Shown piece after piece: positions 16,503 through 25,927 of a stretch of DNA of 36,506 nucleotides. The DNA comes from Vibrio jasicida CAIM 1864 = LMG 25398 (GTDB lineage: Bacteria; Pseudomonadota; Gammaproteobacteria; Enterobacterales; Vibrionaceae), in contig NZ_BAOG01000032.1 in the NCBI RefSeq assembly GCF_000400365.1, forward strand, positions 1 to 36,506. The letters are read 5' to 3'. Made by a program: the position numbers and the translations under genes. Positions within the stretch are counted from its first letter, which is position 1, and the number at the start of each line of letters is the position of its first letter. The notes beneath the pieces were generated by a model. That model did no database searches. It was given only the letters and a program-made list of their open reading frames with translations, and was not told the origin of the DNA.

Positions 16503-18677
16503 ATGATGGATCCCTCTCTATTAGTCGACGGTTTGAACGATAAACAACGTGAAGCCGTTGCCGCACCTCTAGAAAACTTGCTCGTCCTTGCTGGTGCAGG
16601 GAGTGGTAAGACACGCGTTCTTGTTCACCGCATTGCTTGGTTGATGTCGGTCGAGCAGGCATCTCCGTTCTCGATTATGTCGGTAACCTTTACCAATAAG
16701 GCCGCGGCAGAGATGCGTGGACGTATCGAAGAGCTCATGATGGGCAGTGCAGGCGGAATGTGGAATGGTACTTTCCACGGGATTTGTCACCGTATTCTGC
16801 GTGCACATTATCTTGATGCCAAGCTACCGGAAGATTTTCAAATTATCGATAGCGACGATCAGTTACGTCTATTGAAGCGTTTAATCAAAGCGCAAAACTT
16901 AGATGAGAAGCAATGGCCTGCACGCCAAGTATCATGGTGGATTAACGGCAAAAAAGACGAGGGTCTACGTCCGTCACACATTGATGCGTACCACGATCCA
17001 GTGACCAAGACATACCTACAGTTGTATACTGCTTATCAAGAGGCGTGCGATCGCGCTGGATTAGTCGATTTTGCGGAAATCTTGCTGCGCGCACATGAGC
17101 TACTGCGTGATAACAAGTTCGTTCGTGAACACTACCAAGCACGCTTTAAGCACATCTTGGTGGACGAGTTCCAAGATACCAACAACATCCAATACGCTTG
17201 GCTACGTATGATGGCGGGCCCTGAGTGTCACGTGATGATCGTTGGTGATGATGACCAATCTATTTACGGTTGGCGTGGCGCGAAAATTGAGAATATTGAG
17301 AAGTTTACGCTGGAATTCCCAAGCGTGAATACCATCCGTCTTGAACAAAACTATCGTTCAACCAAGACCATTTTGGAAGCGTCTAACACCCTGATTGCCA
17401 ATAACACTGAACGTATGGGTAAAGAGCTTTGGACTGATGGTGTTGTCGGTGAGCCTATCTCAGTTTACAGCGCTTACAACGAATTGGATGAAGCGCGTTT
17501 TGCGGTTAACAAAATCAAAGAGTGGCAAGAAAAAGGCGGTGCACTGAATGACGCTGCCATGCTCTACCGTAACAACGCCCAATCGCGTGTTCTGGAAGAA
17601 GCCTTGATTCAAGCTGGCCTACCTTACCGTATCTACGGTGGTATGCGATTCTTCGAACGTCAGGAGATCAAAGACGCCTTGAGCTACATGCGTTTGATCG
17701 CTAACCGTAACGATGACGCCGCATTTGAGCGTGTAGTTAATACACCCACGCGTGGCTTGGGTGATAAAACTCTAGAAACCATTCGCTTTGCAGCGCGTGA
17801 TCGCGGTTGCACCATGTGGGAAGCAAGTATGGTCATGCTTGAGGAACAAGTATTACCAGGCCGAGCGGCAGGGGCATTAAGCCGTTTTATTGAGTTGGTG
17901 ACAGCACTAGAAGATGACACGTTAGAAATGCCTCTGCATCATCAGGCTGATCATGTCATTAAATACTCAGGTTTGTTCGCCATGTACGAGCAAGAGAAGG
18001 GTGAAAAGTCTAAGGCGCGTATTGAGAACTTGGAAGAATTGGTGACAGCAACTCGTCAATTCGAGAAACCAGAAGAAGCCGAAGACATGTCATTGCTGAC
18101 GGCATTCCTAACCCATGCAGCATTAGAAGCGGGCGAAGGACAAGCAGATGAATTCGAAGATGCGGTTCAGCTAATGACATTGCACAGCGCGAAAGGTCTA
18201 GAGTTCCCGCTCGTGTTTATGGTTGGTGTGGAAGAAGGCATGTTCCCAAGTCAAATGTCGGCAGAAGAGGCGGGACGTTTAGAAGAAGAGCGTCGTTTGT
18301 GCTATGTAGGTATGACTCGTGCGATGCAGAAGCTGTACATCACTTATGCTGAAATGCGCCGCTTGTACGGTCAGGATAAGTATCATAAGCCATCTCGCTT
18401 TATTCGTGAGCTACCAGAAGCATGTTTGGATGAAGTTCGTATGAAAGCACAAGTCAGCCGTCCTGCAAGCAGTGGCCGATTCAGCCAAACGGTCGTGAAA
18501 GATAGCTTCAATGAAACTGGCTTTACGCTGGGTTCTCGCGTCATGCATCCGAAGTTTGGTGAAGGTACCATCATCAACTTTGAAGGCAGCGGTCCACAAA
18601 GCCGTGTTCAGATTGCTTTTAATGGCGAAGGTATTAAGTGGTTAGTGACTGCTTACGCGAAACTAGAGAAACTGTAA
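16503..18677 (+). CDS. uvrD: DNA helicase II UvrD
   Basis: UvrD is an SF1 3'-5' helicase that removes incised oligonucleotides in nucleotide excision repair and unwinds DNA in MutHLS mismatch repair. The 724-residue protein shows Walker A LAGAGSGKTRVL, motif Ia VTFTNKAAAEM, Walker B VDEFQDTN, GDDDQSIYGWRGA, LEQNYRS, LMTLHSAKGLEF and YVGMTRA. The C-terminal Tudor-like segment (GSRVMHPKFGEGTI) is present. There are two adjacent ATG codons (16503, 16506) and no clear Shine-Dalgarno. It is monocistronic, divergent from the buf operon, with an intrinsic terminator downstream. Confidence 0.97.
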   Translation: MMDPSLLVDGLNDKQREAVAAPLENLLVLAGAGSGKTRVLVHRIAWLMSVEQASPFSIMSVTFTNKAAAEMRGRIEELMMGSAGGMWNGTFHGICHRILRAHYLDAKLPEDFQIIDSDDQLRLLKRLIKAQNLDEKQWPARQVSWWINGKKDEGLRPSHIDAYHDPVTKTYLQLYTAYQEACDRAGLVDFAEILLRAHELLRDNKFVREHYQARFKHILVDEFQDTNNIQYAWLRMMAGPECHVMIVGDDDQSIYGWRGAKIENIEKFTLEFPSVNTIRLEQNYRSTKTILEASNTLIANNTERMGKELWTDGVVGEPISVYSAYNELDEARFAVNKIKEWQEKGGALNDAAMLYRNNAQSRVLEEALIQAGLPYRIYGGMRFFERQEIKDALSYMRLIANRNDDAAFERVVNTPTRGLGDKTLETIRFAARDRGCTMWEASMVMLEEQVLPGRAAGALSRFIELVTALEDDTLEMPLHHQADHVIKYSGLFAMYEQEKGEKSKARIENLEELVTATRQFEKPEEAEDMSLLTAFLTHAALEAGEGQADEFEDAVQLMTLHSAKGLEFPLVFMVGVEEGMFPSQMSAEEAGRLEEERRLCYVGMTRAMQKLYITYAEMRRLYGQDKYHKPSRFIRELPEACLDEVRMKAQVSRPASSGRFSQTVVKDSFNETGFTLGSRVMHPKFGEGTIINFEGSGPQSRVQIAFNGEGIKWLVTAYAKLEKL

Positions 18678-18700
18678 TACTTCACCAAACTAATCAACTT

Positions 18701-18726
18701 AAGAGCTGCTTCGGCGGCTCTTTTTG
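18701..18726 (+). terminator. Intrinsic terminator of uvrD
   Basis: AAGAGCTGC (18701-18709) pairs with GCGGCTCTT (18714-18722, one G-U pair) around a TTCG loop and runs into TTTTTG. Confidence 0.92.
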
Positions 18727-18880
18727 TTTGTGCTGTTTTTGTGTCGCTAATGCAGTAAAAAATGGAATGATAAATGGAGTGCAAAAGCGGCGATTTAACG
18801 ATGTCGTTTGAAGTGAAAGGTGGGCGTTGTGGGTGAATGTCTACTTTCAGTAGATCTGCTGAGAAAAATTTTAGGCAAAG
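18727..18880. other. Intergenic, no gene recognised
   Basis: These 154 bases separate the uvrD terminator from the convergent CsrB-family RNA terminator. The only structure seen is a near-palindrome, CAGTAGATCTGCTG (18848-18861), of unknown meaning. Confidence 0.4.
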
Positions 18881-19295
18881 AAAAACCCCGAGGGCTTTCG
18901 CCCATCGGGGTTATAGTCTTACTCGCAGCAATCCGGCTACTAAGAGTGCTCCATGCATCTAATCCATGATAGTGTGCTGAATCCGTCAGCTTAATCCTTA
19001 CGTCGCCATCCTAGCGGTGTCCTTGACCTTATCCTGGTCTGCTAACCATCCTCGTTAGCTCTCATCACTTGTTCCCTGAGCGGTGTCCCTGACATCATCC
19101 TGATGTTCAAATCCTTGCCTCGTCCAGAGGTGTCCATTTCCCGTCCTTAGTAGTAACCATCCTAGTCACTATTGATTCCGTTCAATGTCCAATTTTGCAA
19201 TCCATGCCCGACTATTCATCCTGAATAACCGTTTCTTCTTCCTGAAGTTCACCAAGTCCGTGGTGTTTCCTGTTCCGTGTCAGCATCCTTCCGAC
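18881..19295 (-). ncRNA. csrB: CsrB-family regulatory RNA (sequesters CsrA)
   Basis: About 415 nt with no credible ORF. On the minus strand it carries close to 30 GGA motifs, many as AGGA in small hairpin loops, such as GACC-AGGATAA-GGTC, CATCAGGATG, TTCAGGATGAA and CCTC-TGGAC-GAGG. Dense GGA in loops is the hallmark of CsrB/C/D RNAs, which titrate the translational regulator CsrA. The 3' end is a strong hairpin (AACCCCGA with TCGGGGTT) plus TTTTT. The predicted 5' end GTCGGAAGGATG resembles that of E. coli CsrB. Vibrios carry several paralogues (csrB, C, D), so the letter is uncertain. Confidence 0.9.
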
Positions 19296-19302
19296 AGGTT
19301 TA

Positions 19303-19330
19303 ATATTACGTGTTTAGCGATTCCCAACAA
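19303..19330 (-). promoter_or_regulatory. Promoter of the CsrB-family RNA
   Basis: On the minus strand TTGTTG (19330-19325) and TAATAT (19308-19303) are 16 bases apart, predicting a start at G19295. The upstream plus-strand reading frames in 19185-19500 look like chance. Confidence 0.6.
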
Positions 19331-19455
19331 CGGGCTAATCTCACATTTTTTTACTCTCTTAGCGTTCAAAAAAGATACATAACCATTAAATTCAATAACT
19401 TATACTCTTTGTTGTACGGTTTTACCATTAAAAAAGAGAGGTTTGCTCAACCCTT

Positions 19456-19473
19456 TGTGAGAGATCTCGCACA
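19456..19473. promoter_or_regulatory. VarA/GacA/UvrY-like upstream activating palindrome
   Basis: TGTGAGAGATCTCGCACA is an 18-base near-palindrome resembling the GacA-family site TGTAAG-N6-CTTACA (9 of 12 defined bases). It is centred about 170 bases upstream of the predicted csr RNA start, comparable to the remote UvrY site of E. coli csrB as I recall it. It lies 20 bases past the ggt stop. A weak GGTT/AACC hairpin with a distal T run (19431-19452) may end ggt transcription. Confidence 0.5.
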
Positions 19474-19493
19474 TGGGGTCGAGCGAAAGACTC

Positions 19494-21260
19494 TTACTGC
19501 CCGATAGCGGCACCTTCACGCCTTGGATCAGCCGCACCTTCGAGACCGTCTTTTGTTATACGTATCGCATGCAGTCCAGAGTTCAAATCACGAACATCAG
19601 TTTTAAAACCCATCTTCTCCAACTCAGGCTGTAAGCCTTCTGCAGCAGTACCTTGCTCAATATCTAAGGTACCAAAACGGTTCAGCAATCGTGGCTGATT
19701 GATCGCACTTTGGATGTCCATATCCCATTGTGTGTGGGCGATAATGGCTTGTGCGACGTAACCAATGATGCGGCTGCCGCCCGGTGAACCAATTGCCATG
19801 TAGGGTTTATCGTCCTTCATCATAATGGTTGGCGCCATGGATGAACGTGGGCGTTTGCCTGGTTCTAAGCGGTTCGCGATTGGCACACCATCTTGATGCG
19901 TGCGGAAAGAGAAATCGGTAAGTTCGTTATTGAGCAAGAAGCCGCGCACCATCAAGCGTGAGCCAAAGGCGTTCTCAATGGTCGTTGTCATTGAAACCAC
20001 ATTGCCTTGCTTGTCGACGATATTGAAATGGCTGGTGGAAGGCAGCTCGATCGATTGGTCCATGCTTAAGTTCATGGCGTGCGACCAAGGAGGATTGCCA
20101 GCTTCAACCTTACTCAACGTTTTACCGACTTGAATGAGCTCAGCACGCTGTTTTAGATAGTCTTTATCAAGCAAGCCTTCGGTTGGCATTGGCACATAAT
20201 CTTGGTCAGCCATGTATTTACCGCGATCCGCGAACGCAAGGCGAGACGCGTCGGCGATCACTTGCCATGATTTCGCGCTTTCGGCTCCCCAACCTTTAAG
20301 ATCGTATTGCTCAGTGATCGCGAGAATCTGTCCAACCGTCAATGCGCCAGAGCTTGGTGGTCCCATGCCGCAGATGTCATAGCTTTGGTAAGCCGCACAA
20401 ACCGGTTCACGTTGTTTGATTTGGAACGCATCAAAGTCAGGTTGTGCCAATACGCCAGGATTGCCCGGTGCATTCTGTACTGTCTTGATGATGTCTGTGG
20501 CGATATCGCCTTGATAGAAAGCTTTTGCCCCTTGCTCTGCAATTGCCGTCAGAGTTTGCGCGTATTCAGGGTTCTTCAACAACGTGCCTTCGGCTTTTGG
20601 TGAGCCATCTGGATTAAAGAAGTAAGCCTTAGTCACAGGGAAGCGTGATAGGCGCTTGGCATCTTTCTCAATCAGACTCGCGAGGCGAGGACTCACTTCG
20701 AAACCTTGCTCAGCCAAGGTAATCACAGGTTGGATGATCTTTTTCCATTCCAACTTGCCGTATTTCTGGTGCGTGTCCCACAGTAGTTTCACCGTGCCAG
20801 GAGTGGCAACGGAACGCCCACCTACAACCGCATCGTAAAATTGTAGAGGTTGTCCTTTGTCATCTAGAAAGAGTTTCGGCGTCGCGGCGAGCGGTGCGGT
20901 TTCGCGTCCATCATACGTAGTCAGTTTTTGTTTCTCACTGTCCCAATACACTAAGAAGGCGCCACCACCAATGCCTGAAGATTGCGGTTCTACCAAGCCC
21001 AGCATCAGTTGTACGGCAACCATGGCATCAATAGCATTACCACCTTGTGCAAGAACATTCGCCCCGGCTTGGGTGGCAAGTGGGTTGGCTGCTGTGACCA
21101 TATAATCTTTGGCTTTGACCAATTGCTTTTGCTCGAAGCCAGTACTGTGCTCCGGTGCAACCGCATCTGCTGCTTGGTTAGCAAAGGCTGAGGTAGATAA
21201 AACGAGTGGGGAAGTAAGAAAAAGACCCGTGGTCACGAGTCGGTTGAACGTCCAATGCAT
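19494..21260 (-). CDS. ggt: Gamma-glutamyltranspeptidase
   Basis: A periplasmic Ntn-hydrolase that cleaves or transfers the gamma-glutamyl group of glutathione. From ATG 21260 (GGAGAG six bases upstream) the 588-residue precursor has a signal peptide (MHWTFNRLVTTG through STSAFA). The autocatalytic nucleophile is Thr409 in LPSTSHFNIVD, which splits the chain into large and small subunits. Substrate-site segments include TYDGRETAP, GGRSVATPG, MGPPSSG, and the small-subunit RPRSSMAPT and GSPGGSRII. An in-frame extension 19 residues upstream lacks a ribosome site. Length and motifs are normal. Confidence 0.95.
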   Translation of the reverse strand: MHWTFNRLVTTGLFLTSPLVLSTSAFANQAADAVAPEHSTGFEQKQLVKAKDYMVTAANPLATQAGANVLAQGGNAIDAMVAVQLMLGLVEPQSSGIGGGAFLVYWDSEKQKLTTYDGRETAPLAATPKLFLDDKGQPLQFYDAVVGGRSVATPGTVKLLWDTHQKYGKLEWKKIIQPVITLAEQGFEVSPRLASLIEKDAKRLSRFPVTKAYFFNPDGSPKAEGTLLKNPEYAQTLTAIAEQGAKAFYQGDIATDIIKTVQNAPGNPGVLAQPDFDAFQIKQREPVCAAYQSYDICGMGPPSSGALTVGQILAITEQYDLKGWGAESAKSWQVIADASRLAFADRGKYMADQDYVPMPTEGLLDKDYLKQRAELIQVGKTLSKVEAGNPPWSHAMNLSMDQSIELPSTSHFNIVDKQGNVVSMTTTIENAFGSRLMVRGFLLNNELTDFSFRTHQDGVPIANRLEPGKRPRSSMAPTIMMKDDKPYMAIGSPGGSRIIGYVAQAIIAHTQWDMDIQSAINQPRLLNRFGTLDIEQGTAAEGLQPELEKMGFKTDVRDLNSGLHAIRITKDGLEGAADPRREGAAIGQ

Positions 21261-21371
21261 GATGACTCTCCATGTTGCCAGTTTTGTGTTTTCAGCTTGG
21301 CAGTCATGAAGAGCCACGTCGAGTCAGCGATCTTAGAAATGTCGATTGTGCTACGCTTTTAAATCAGTACT

Positions 21372-22031
21372 TTATCCGATAAAAGTGCTGATGGTTTGGT
21401 ATAAAATACTGCCACCCACTAGAGTAAATACCACGCCACACAGGCCGTCGATGTAGATGCCTGCTTGTTGCAATTTACGTTGTAAGCGCTGTGTTGACAG
21501 CATCCACGCAAGGCTAGAGAACCAGAATAGCGACAAGCCAAACAAGATGACCAAAGCAATACCTTTGCCAGTGATCGACATACCTGCAGGGACTAAGCTC
21601 GACATCAAACTGATAAAGAACACCAATGCTTTCGGGTTAAGGATGTTGGTCGCAAATCCTTTAGCAAATGCCTGACGTTTGTTGCTGATCACTAGGTTGT
21701 TTTGCTTCTTAGGTTGATCCGCCAGAGGGTTTTTGATCATCGAGATCACGGCGCGCAATGCACCAATACCTAAATAGAGCAGGTAACTACCACCGAGCAG
21801 TTGCACCACCGAATACAACACTGGGTGCTGGTGGACGATATAACTCACGCCTGTCAGGCTGAACAAAGAGTGCAGCAAAATACCGACAGACAATCCCAAC
21901 GCAATGTACAAGCCAGTTTGACGACCATGGCGCGTCGCGTTTTGTACGACCAACGCAAAGTCGGGACCGGGACTCATTAGGGCAATAAAGTGAATGCTGG
22001 CGAGCGTCAGCAATATGGTGGATTCATTCAT
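21372..22031 (-). CDS. LysE/RhtB-family amino-acid exporter
   Basis: A 219-residue inner-membrane protein with about six helices. The N-terminal HFIALMSPGPDFALVVQNA is the LysE/RhtB signature, and ATNILNPKALVFFISL is the conserved mid-protein motif. Characterised relatives export homoserine, threonine or other amino acids; the substrate here is unknown. ATG 22031 is chosen over an upstream in-frame TTG (22043). The AraC regulator gene lies 91 bases upstream on the same strand and may control it. Confidence 0.87.
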   Translation of the reverse strand: MNESTILLTLASIHFIALMSPGPDFALVVQNATRHGRQTGLYIALGLSVGILLHSLFSLTGVSYIVHQHPVLYSVVQLLGGSYLLYLGIGALRAVISMIKNPLADQPKKQNNLVISNKRQAFAKGFATNILNPKALVFFISLMSSLVPAGMSITGKGIALVILFGLSLFWFSSLAWMLSTQRLQRKLQQAGIYIDGLCGVVFTLVGGSILYQTISTFIG

Positions 22032-22122
22032 AACACATCTCAAATATAACCAATGCGGCTATTATCGTGGTAAGTCACCTGTGGCGCTTGTAAAAAACTG
22101 ACAGCTTTCTCGGTAAATGAAA

Positions 22123-22920
22123 TTAACGAGTCACTTGAGAAGGGGAAACACCGTAGGTCTGCTTAAACGCTTTGCTGAAATGCGCTTGATCGTAGAAACC
22201 GATCTGATGGGCGACGTCGGTACCACATTGACCTGATTGCAGTAACTTCATGCCTTGTTCAAGGCGCAGGCGTGCGAACCATGCATAAGGCGTCATGCCA
22301 GTTTGCGCTTTAAAGTGGCGCTGGAACTGAGTTGGGCTCAGTTGGCACAGCTCTGAAAGTGAATCCAAACGCACTGCTTGGTCAAGGTTTGCCATTAGAT
22401 AATCTTTTAACGTTCCAAGCGATTGATTTCCGAGCGGCACCACTTTTTGTCGCTCAAGCGATCCGTAGCGATCAAAAAGCTGGTTAAATCCTTCAAAAGG
22501 AAGGCAATCTTTGGCGAGCTGACTAATGTTTTTACCGCGAAGTAGGTCGTGTAAGTTACTAAGTTGTGAAAATATCCGTGGATCAGAGATGATCAGTTCA
22601 TTGAAGCGTATTATTTGACCGTTTTGCTTAAGATCAGCCAGATCGCTCAGTAGATGAGGTTCGATCGCAAACACATTTACTTCATAGCCACTTTCGAGCT
22701 TAGATTGCCCGTCGTGCAGCTCATCTGGCGGCATAAGCACGATTTGCCCGTGGCCTACATGGTGACTGTTGCCTTGGAATTGGAACTTCTGCGCGCCATG
22801 CGTGATCAGACCGAGGTGAAAATCCAGATGGTAATGCCTTTGGAAAGCAAATTTCTGGTATTTCGCCTCTATCAGACTCAAGTTGTCATGTTCGGTTGCG
22901 TAATATTGGATCTGTTCCAT
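22123..22920 (-). CDS. AraC-family transcriptional regulator
   Basis: A 265-residue regulator with an N-terminal cupin-like sensing domain (HYHLDFHLGLITHGAQKF, then GHGQIVLMPPDELHDG) and a C-terminal double helix-turn-helix (LDSLSELCQLSPTQFQRHFK; DVAHQIGFYDQAHFSKAFKQ, then GVSPSQ). This layout is typical of AraC proteins controlling adjacent LysE-type exporters, and a LysE gene follows on the same strand. No Shine-Dalgarno precedes ATG 22920; a terminator hairpin ends only about five bases upstream of it. The effector is unknown. Confidence 0.88.
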   Translation of the reverse strand: MEQIQYYATEHDNLSLIEAKYQKFAFQRHYHLDFHLGLITHGAQKFQFQGNSHHVGHGQIVLMPPDELHDGQSKLESGYEVNVFAIEPHLLSDLADLKQNGQIIRFNELIISDPRIFSQLSNLHDLLRGKNISQLAKDCLPFEGFNQLFDRYGSLERQKVVPLGNQSLGTLKDYLMANLDQAVRLDSLSELCQLSPTQFQRHFKAQTGMTPYAWFARLRLEQGMKLLQSGQCGTDVAHQIGFYDQAHFSKAFKQTYGVSPSQVTR

Positions 22921-22924
22921 TCAA

Positions 22925-22956
22925 TAAAAAAGCTTGGTCATATTATGACCAAGCTT
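22925..22956 (-). terminator. Intrinsic terminator of rarD, abutting the AraC gene
   Basis: AAGCTTGGTCATA (22930-22942) and TATGACCAAGCTT (22944-22956) are perfect 13-base arms, with a T run on the minus strand only. It lies between the rarD stop and the AraC start, so the AraC promoter must overlap it or depend on read-through. Confidence 0.88.
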
Positions 22957-22991
22957 ATCCGTCAATTTCTAACTTGTCTTGTAAAAAACGA

Positions 22992-23906
22992 TCATTGTGC
23001 CTGCATGGCTTTGCGTGACTTACGGTTGTTACGCAGACCATCAAAGCTAAATACCACCAAGGCCCCCCAAATAAAGGCGAAGGTGATGGCTTTATCACTG
23101 GTGAACGGTTCGCCGTAAATCAGTACCGCCAATAAGAACATCAAGCTCGGTCCAATGTACTGAAAAAAGCCTAAAGTTGAGAGTTTTAGGCGCGTAGCTG
23201 CACCGGTAAAGCACAATAGCGGCAGGGTAGTGATGACACCTGCGGCAATCAATAAGGTATTCAGCTGCCATGGGTTCTCAAACATGTTTGAGGTTGGGGT
23301 GCTGGCAATAAAAAAGAGATAGATACTTGCCGCAGGCAACATGACGAGAGTTTCAATGAATAACCCGGTTTGTGCTTCCACACTGACTTTTTTACGTAGC
23401 AAGCCGTAAAAACCAAAGCTCATTGCGAGTGCGATAGCAACCACAGGGACAGAGCCAAACACGATTAATTGCACTAATACGCCACAAGCCGCCAGCACGA
23501 CTGCGAACCATTGCAGCTTACGTAACCTCTCTCCCAGAAACACCATCCCGAGTAACACATTGATTAACGGGTTGATGTAATAGCCGAGACTGGCATCGAG
23601 CATATGATTTGACGTGACCGCCCAGATGAAGATCAGCCAGTTTGCCCCAACTAAAATAGCAGTAGAGATCAAATACATCATCTTGGTTTTATTTTTGATG
23701 ATGTCTCGAACCGAGCGCCATTGGCGACCAAAATGGAGGAGTGCGGCAAGCAAAAAGAAAGACCAAAACACTCGGTGGCTTAAGATCTCTAGTGGTGAGA
23801 CTTCAGCAATTGATTTGAAGTAAATGGGTGCGATGCCCCACATGGTATACGCACCAACAGCAAGCAAGATGCCTTGCCGTGAGCGTTGTTGTTCTTCTGG
23901 TGTCAT
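22992..23906 (-). CDS. rarD: RarD, EamA-family permease
   Basis: A 304-residue, roughly 10-helix inner-membrane protein of the drug/metabolite transporter superfamily. The RarD type is recognised from RQGILLAVGAYTMWGIAPIYFK, SPLEILSHRVFWS, GYYINPLINVLLGMVFLGERL and LGFFQYIGPSLMFLLAVLIYGE. RarD was named for a chloramphenicol-sensitivity link, but the substrate is not established. ATG 23906 has AGGTG upstream. It is divergent from recQ with about 175 bases between starts. Confidence 0.9.
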   Translation of the reverse strand: MTPEEQQRSRQGILLAVGAYTMWGIAPIYFKSIAEVSPLEILSHRVFWSFFLLAALLHFGRQWRSVRDIIKNKTKMMYLISTAILVGANWLIFIWAVTSNHMLDASLGYYINPLINVLLGMVFLGERLRKLQWFAVVLAACGVLVQLIVFGSVPVVAIALAMSFGFYGLLRKKVSVEAQTGLFIETLVMLPAASIYLFFIASTPTSNMFENPWQLNTLLIAAGVITTLPLLCFTGAATRLKLSTLGFFQYIGPSLMFLLAVLIYGEPFTSDKAITFAFIWGALVVFSFDGLRNNRKSRKAMQAQ

Positions 23907-24082
23907 GGGATGTCACCTAATTGAGTTTTTATAGAGCAGACAATCAGTATACGAGTGGTGAACTTAATCACCTAACAATTTGCGGTTTTATTCACCATGA
24001 AACCCCATTACAATGTGCCCTCACTTTGCGTGCCAGTTGCATGCATAAGCACTTCTTTCTAAGACCCAATCTGAGATTTTTC

Positions 24083-25918
24083 ATGACCTCGACTTTGTTA
24101 GCCGAACAATCTGATTCGCCTTTGACGCCTCAACGTGTGTTGGAGGATGTATTTGGTTACCAAGAGTTCCGTGATGGTCAGCAGTTGGTGATTGACGCCG
24201 CGGTAGAAGGTCGTGATAGCTTAGTTATCCTGCCTACGGGTGGTGGTAAGTCGCTGTGTTATCAAATCCCTGCTTTGGTTCGCTCTGGCATTACTTTGGT
24301 CATTTCTCCGCTGATTTCGTTGATGAAAGACCAAGTGGATCAGCTTAAAGCTAACGGTGTAGCAGCTGAGTGCATTAACTCGACCATGGCTCGAGAAGAT
24401 CTCATTAGCGTTTACAACCGAATGCACTCTGGTCATCTTAAGTTGGTATACGTCTCGCCAGAACGTGTATTGATGCGTGATTTCATTGAACGTTTGGAAA
24501 ACCTTCCTCTATCTATGATTGCCGTCGATGAAGCACACTGTATTTCCCAGTGGGGACATGATTTCCGTCCTGAATACGCCGCGCTTGGTCAACTTAAGCA
24601 GCAGTTTTCCCATGTGCCATTTATGGCGCTGACGGCGACTGCGGATGACGCTACGCGCAAAGATATTCTTGATCGACTTCAACTCAACGCACCTGAAGTT
24701 TATCTAGGTAGCTTTGACCGTCCGAACATCCGCTATAACTTAGTTGAAAAACACAAACCGGTTTCGCAAATCATTCGATATCTGGATACCCAAAAGGGCA
24801 ACTGCGGCATCATCTATTGTGGTAGTCGTAAGAAAGTTGAGATGGTGACCGAGAAGCTGTGCAACAACCACATTCGTGCTGCTGGTTATCACGCAGGTAT
24901 GGATGCTGATGAGCGTGCTTACGTTCAAGAAGCTTTCCAACGTGATGATATTCAGATCGTCGTTGCGACAGTGGCCTTTGGTATGGGTATCAACAAACCA
25001 AACGTGCGTTTTGTGGTTCATTTCGATATCCCGCGCAACATTGAATCCTACTATCAGGAAACCGGTCGTGCAGGGCGTGATGGTTTACCTGCGGAAGCGA
25101 TGATGCTGTATGACCCAGCAGATATAAGTTGGTTGCGTCGTATGTTGGATGAGAAAGACGACGGTCCACAGAAGCAGGTGGAAACCCACAAACTGAATGC
25201 GATGAGTGCCTTTGCTGAGGCGCAAACCTGTCGCCGTCAGGTGCTATTGAATTACTTTGGAGAATATCGTGAGAAGCCATGTGGCAACTGCGATATTTGC
25301 TTAGATCCACCGAAACACTTTGATGCCACAGAAGAAGCGCGTAAGGCATTGTCTTGTGTGTACCGTGTAAACCAAAGCTTTGGTATGGGCTATGTGGTGG
25401 AAGTGCTGCGTGGTATGCAGAATATTCGTGTACGTGAAAATGGCCACGACAAGATCTCTACCTACGCAATAGGCCGAGACCATAGCCATGATTACTGGAT
25501 CAGTATTTTCCGTCAGTTAATCCACAAAGGACTGTTGAGCCAAAACATCACGCGCAACTCAACACTGCAATTAACGGAAGAAGCGCGTCCGCTGTTGCGT
25601 GGCGATGTGACTCTAGAGTTAGCGGTCCCACGTTTAGACACCGCAGCACGTGCGGCGAAGTCAGATAAACTCACCAGCAAGAACTACGATAAGAAGCTGT
25701 TTGCCAAATTACGTAAGTTGCGTAAATCGATCGCGGACGAAGATGGTTTACCACCATACGTTGTCTTCAGTGATGCGACCTTGATTGATATGGCGGAAAT
25801 TCTGCCAACCTCTTACGGCGAAATGCTGGCCGTCAGCGGTGTTGGTCAGCGTAAGTTAGAGAAGTACGCCGATCCATTCCTTGATTTGATTCAAGAACAC
25901 ATTACTCACCACGGATAA
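24083..25918 (+). CDS. recQ: ATP-dependent DNA helicase RecQ
   Basis: RecQ is an SF2 3'-5' helicase of recombination and fork repair. The 611-residue length matches E. coli (609). Walker A LPTGGGKS lies at 50-57, followed by the aromatic-loop region, the VDEAHCISQWGHDFRPEY motif II/RecQ signature, TATADD, QETGRAGRDG, the RQC zinc site (CRRQ ... CGNCDIC) and a C-terminal HRDC domain (DKLTSKNYDKKLFAKLRKLR). ATG 24083 begins the conserved protein; the upstream open extension of 54 codons is not conserved in character. A DUF3630-like gene follows after nine bases. Confidence 0.97.
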   Translation: MTSTLLAEQSDSPLTPQRVLEDVFGYQEFRDGQQLVIDAAVEGRDSLVILPTGGGKSLCYQIPALVRSGITLVISPLISLMKDQVDQLKANGVAAECINSTMAREDLISVYNRMHSGHLKLVYVSPERVLMRDFIERLENLPLSMIAVDEAHCISQWGHDFRPEYAALGQLKQQFSHVPFMALTATADDATRKDILDRLQLNAPEVYLGSFDRPNIRYNLVEKHKPVSQIIRYLDTQKGNCGIIYCGSRKKVEMVTEKLCNNHIRAAGYHAGMDADERAYVQEAFQRDDIQIVVATVAFGMGINKPNVRFVVHFDIPRNIESYYQETGRAGRDGLPAEAMMLYDPADISWLRRMLDEKDDGPQKQVETHKLNAMSAFAEAQTCRRQVLLNYFGEYREKPCGNCDICLDPPKHFDATEEARKALSCVYRVNQSFGMGYVVEVLRGMQNIRVRENGHDKISTYAIGRDHSHDYWISIFRQLIHKGLLSQNITRNSTLQLTEEARPLLRGDVTLELAVPRLDTAARAAKSDKLTSKNYDKKLFAKLRKLRKSIADEDGLPPYVVFSDATLIDMAEILPTSYGEMLAVSGVGQRKLEKYADPFLDLIQEHITHHG

Positions 25919-25927
25919 GGAATCAAA

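Noticed and set aside
18848..18861. Near-palindrome CAGTAGATCTGCTG
   Set aside because: It lies between two convergent terminators with no gene to regulate; no known motif fits.
19185..19507. Plus-strand reading frames of about 65 codons
   Set aside because: They lie antisense to the CsrB-family RNA and its promoter, lack ribosome sites and have repetitive, non-protein-like composition.
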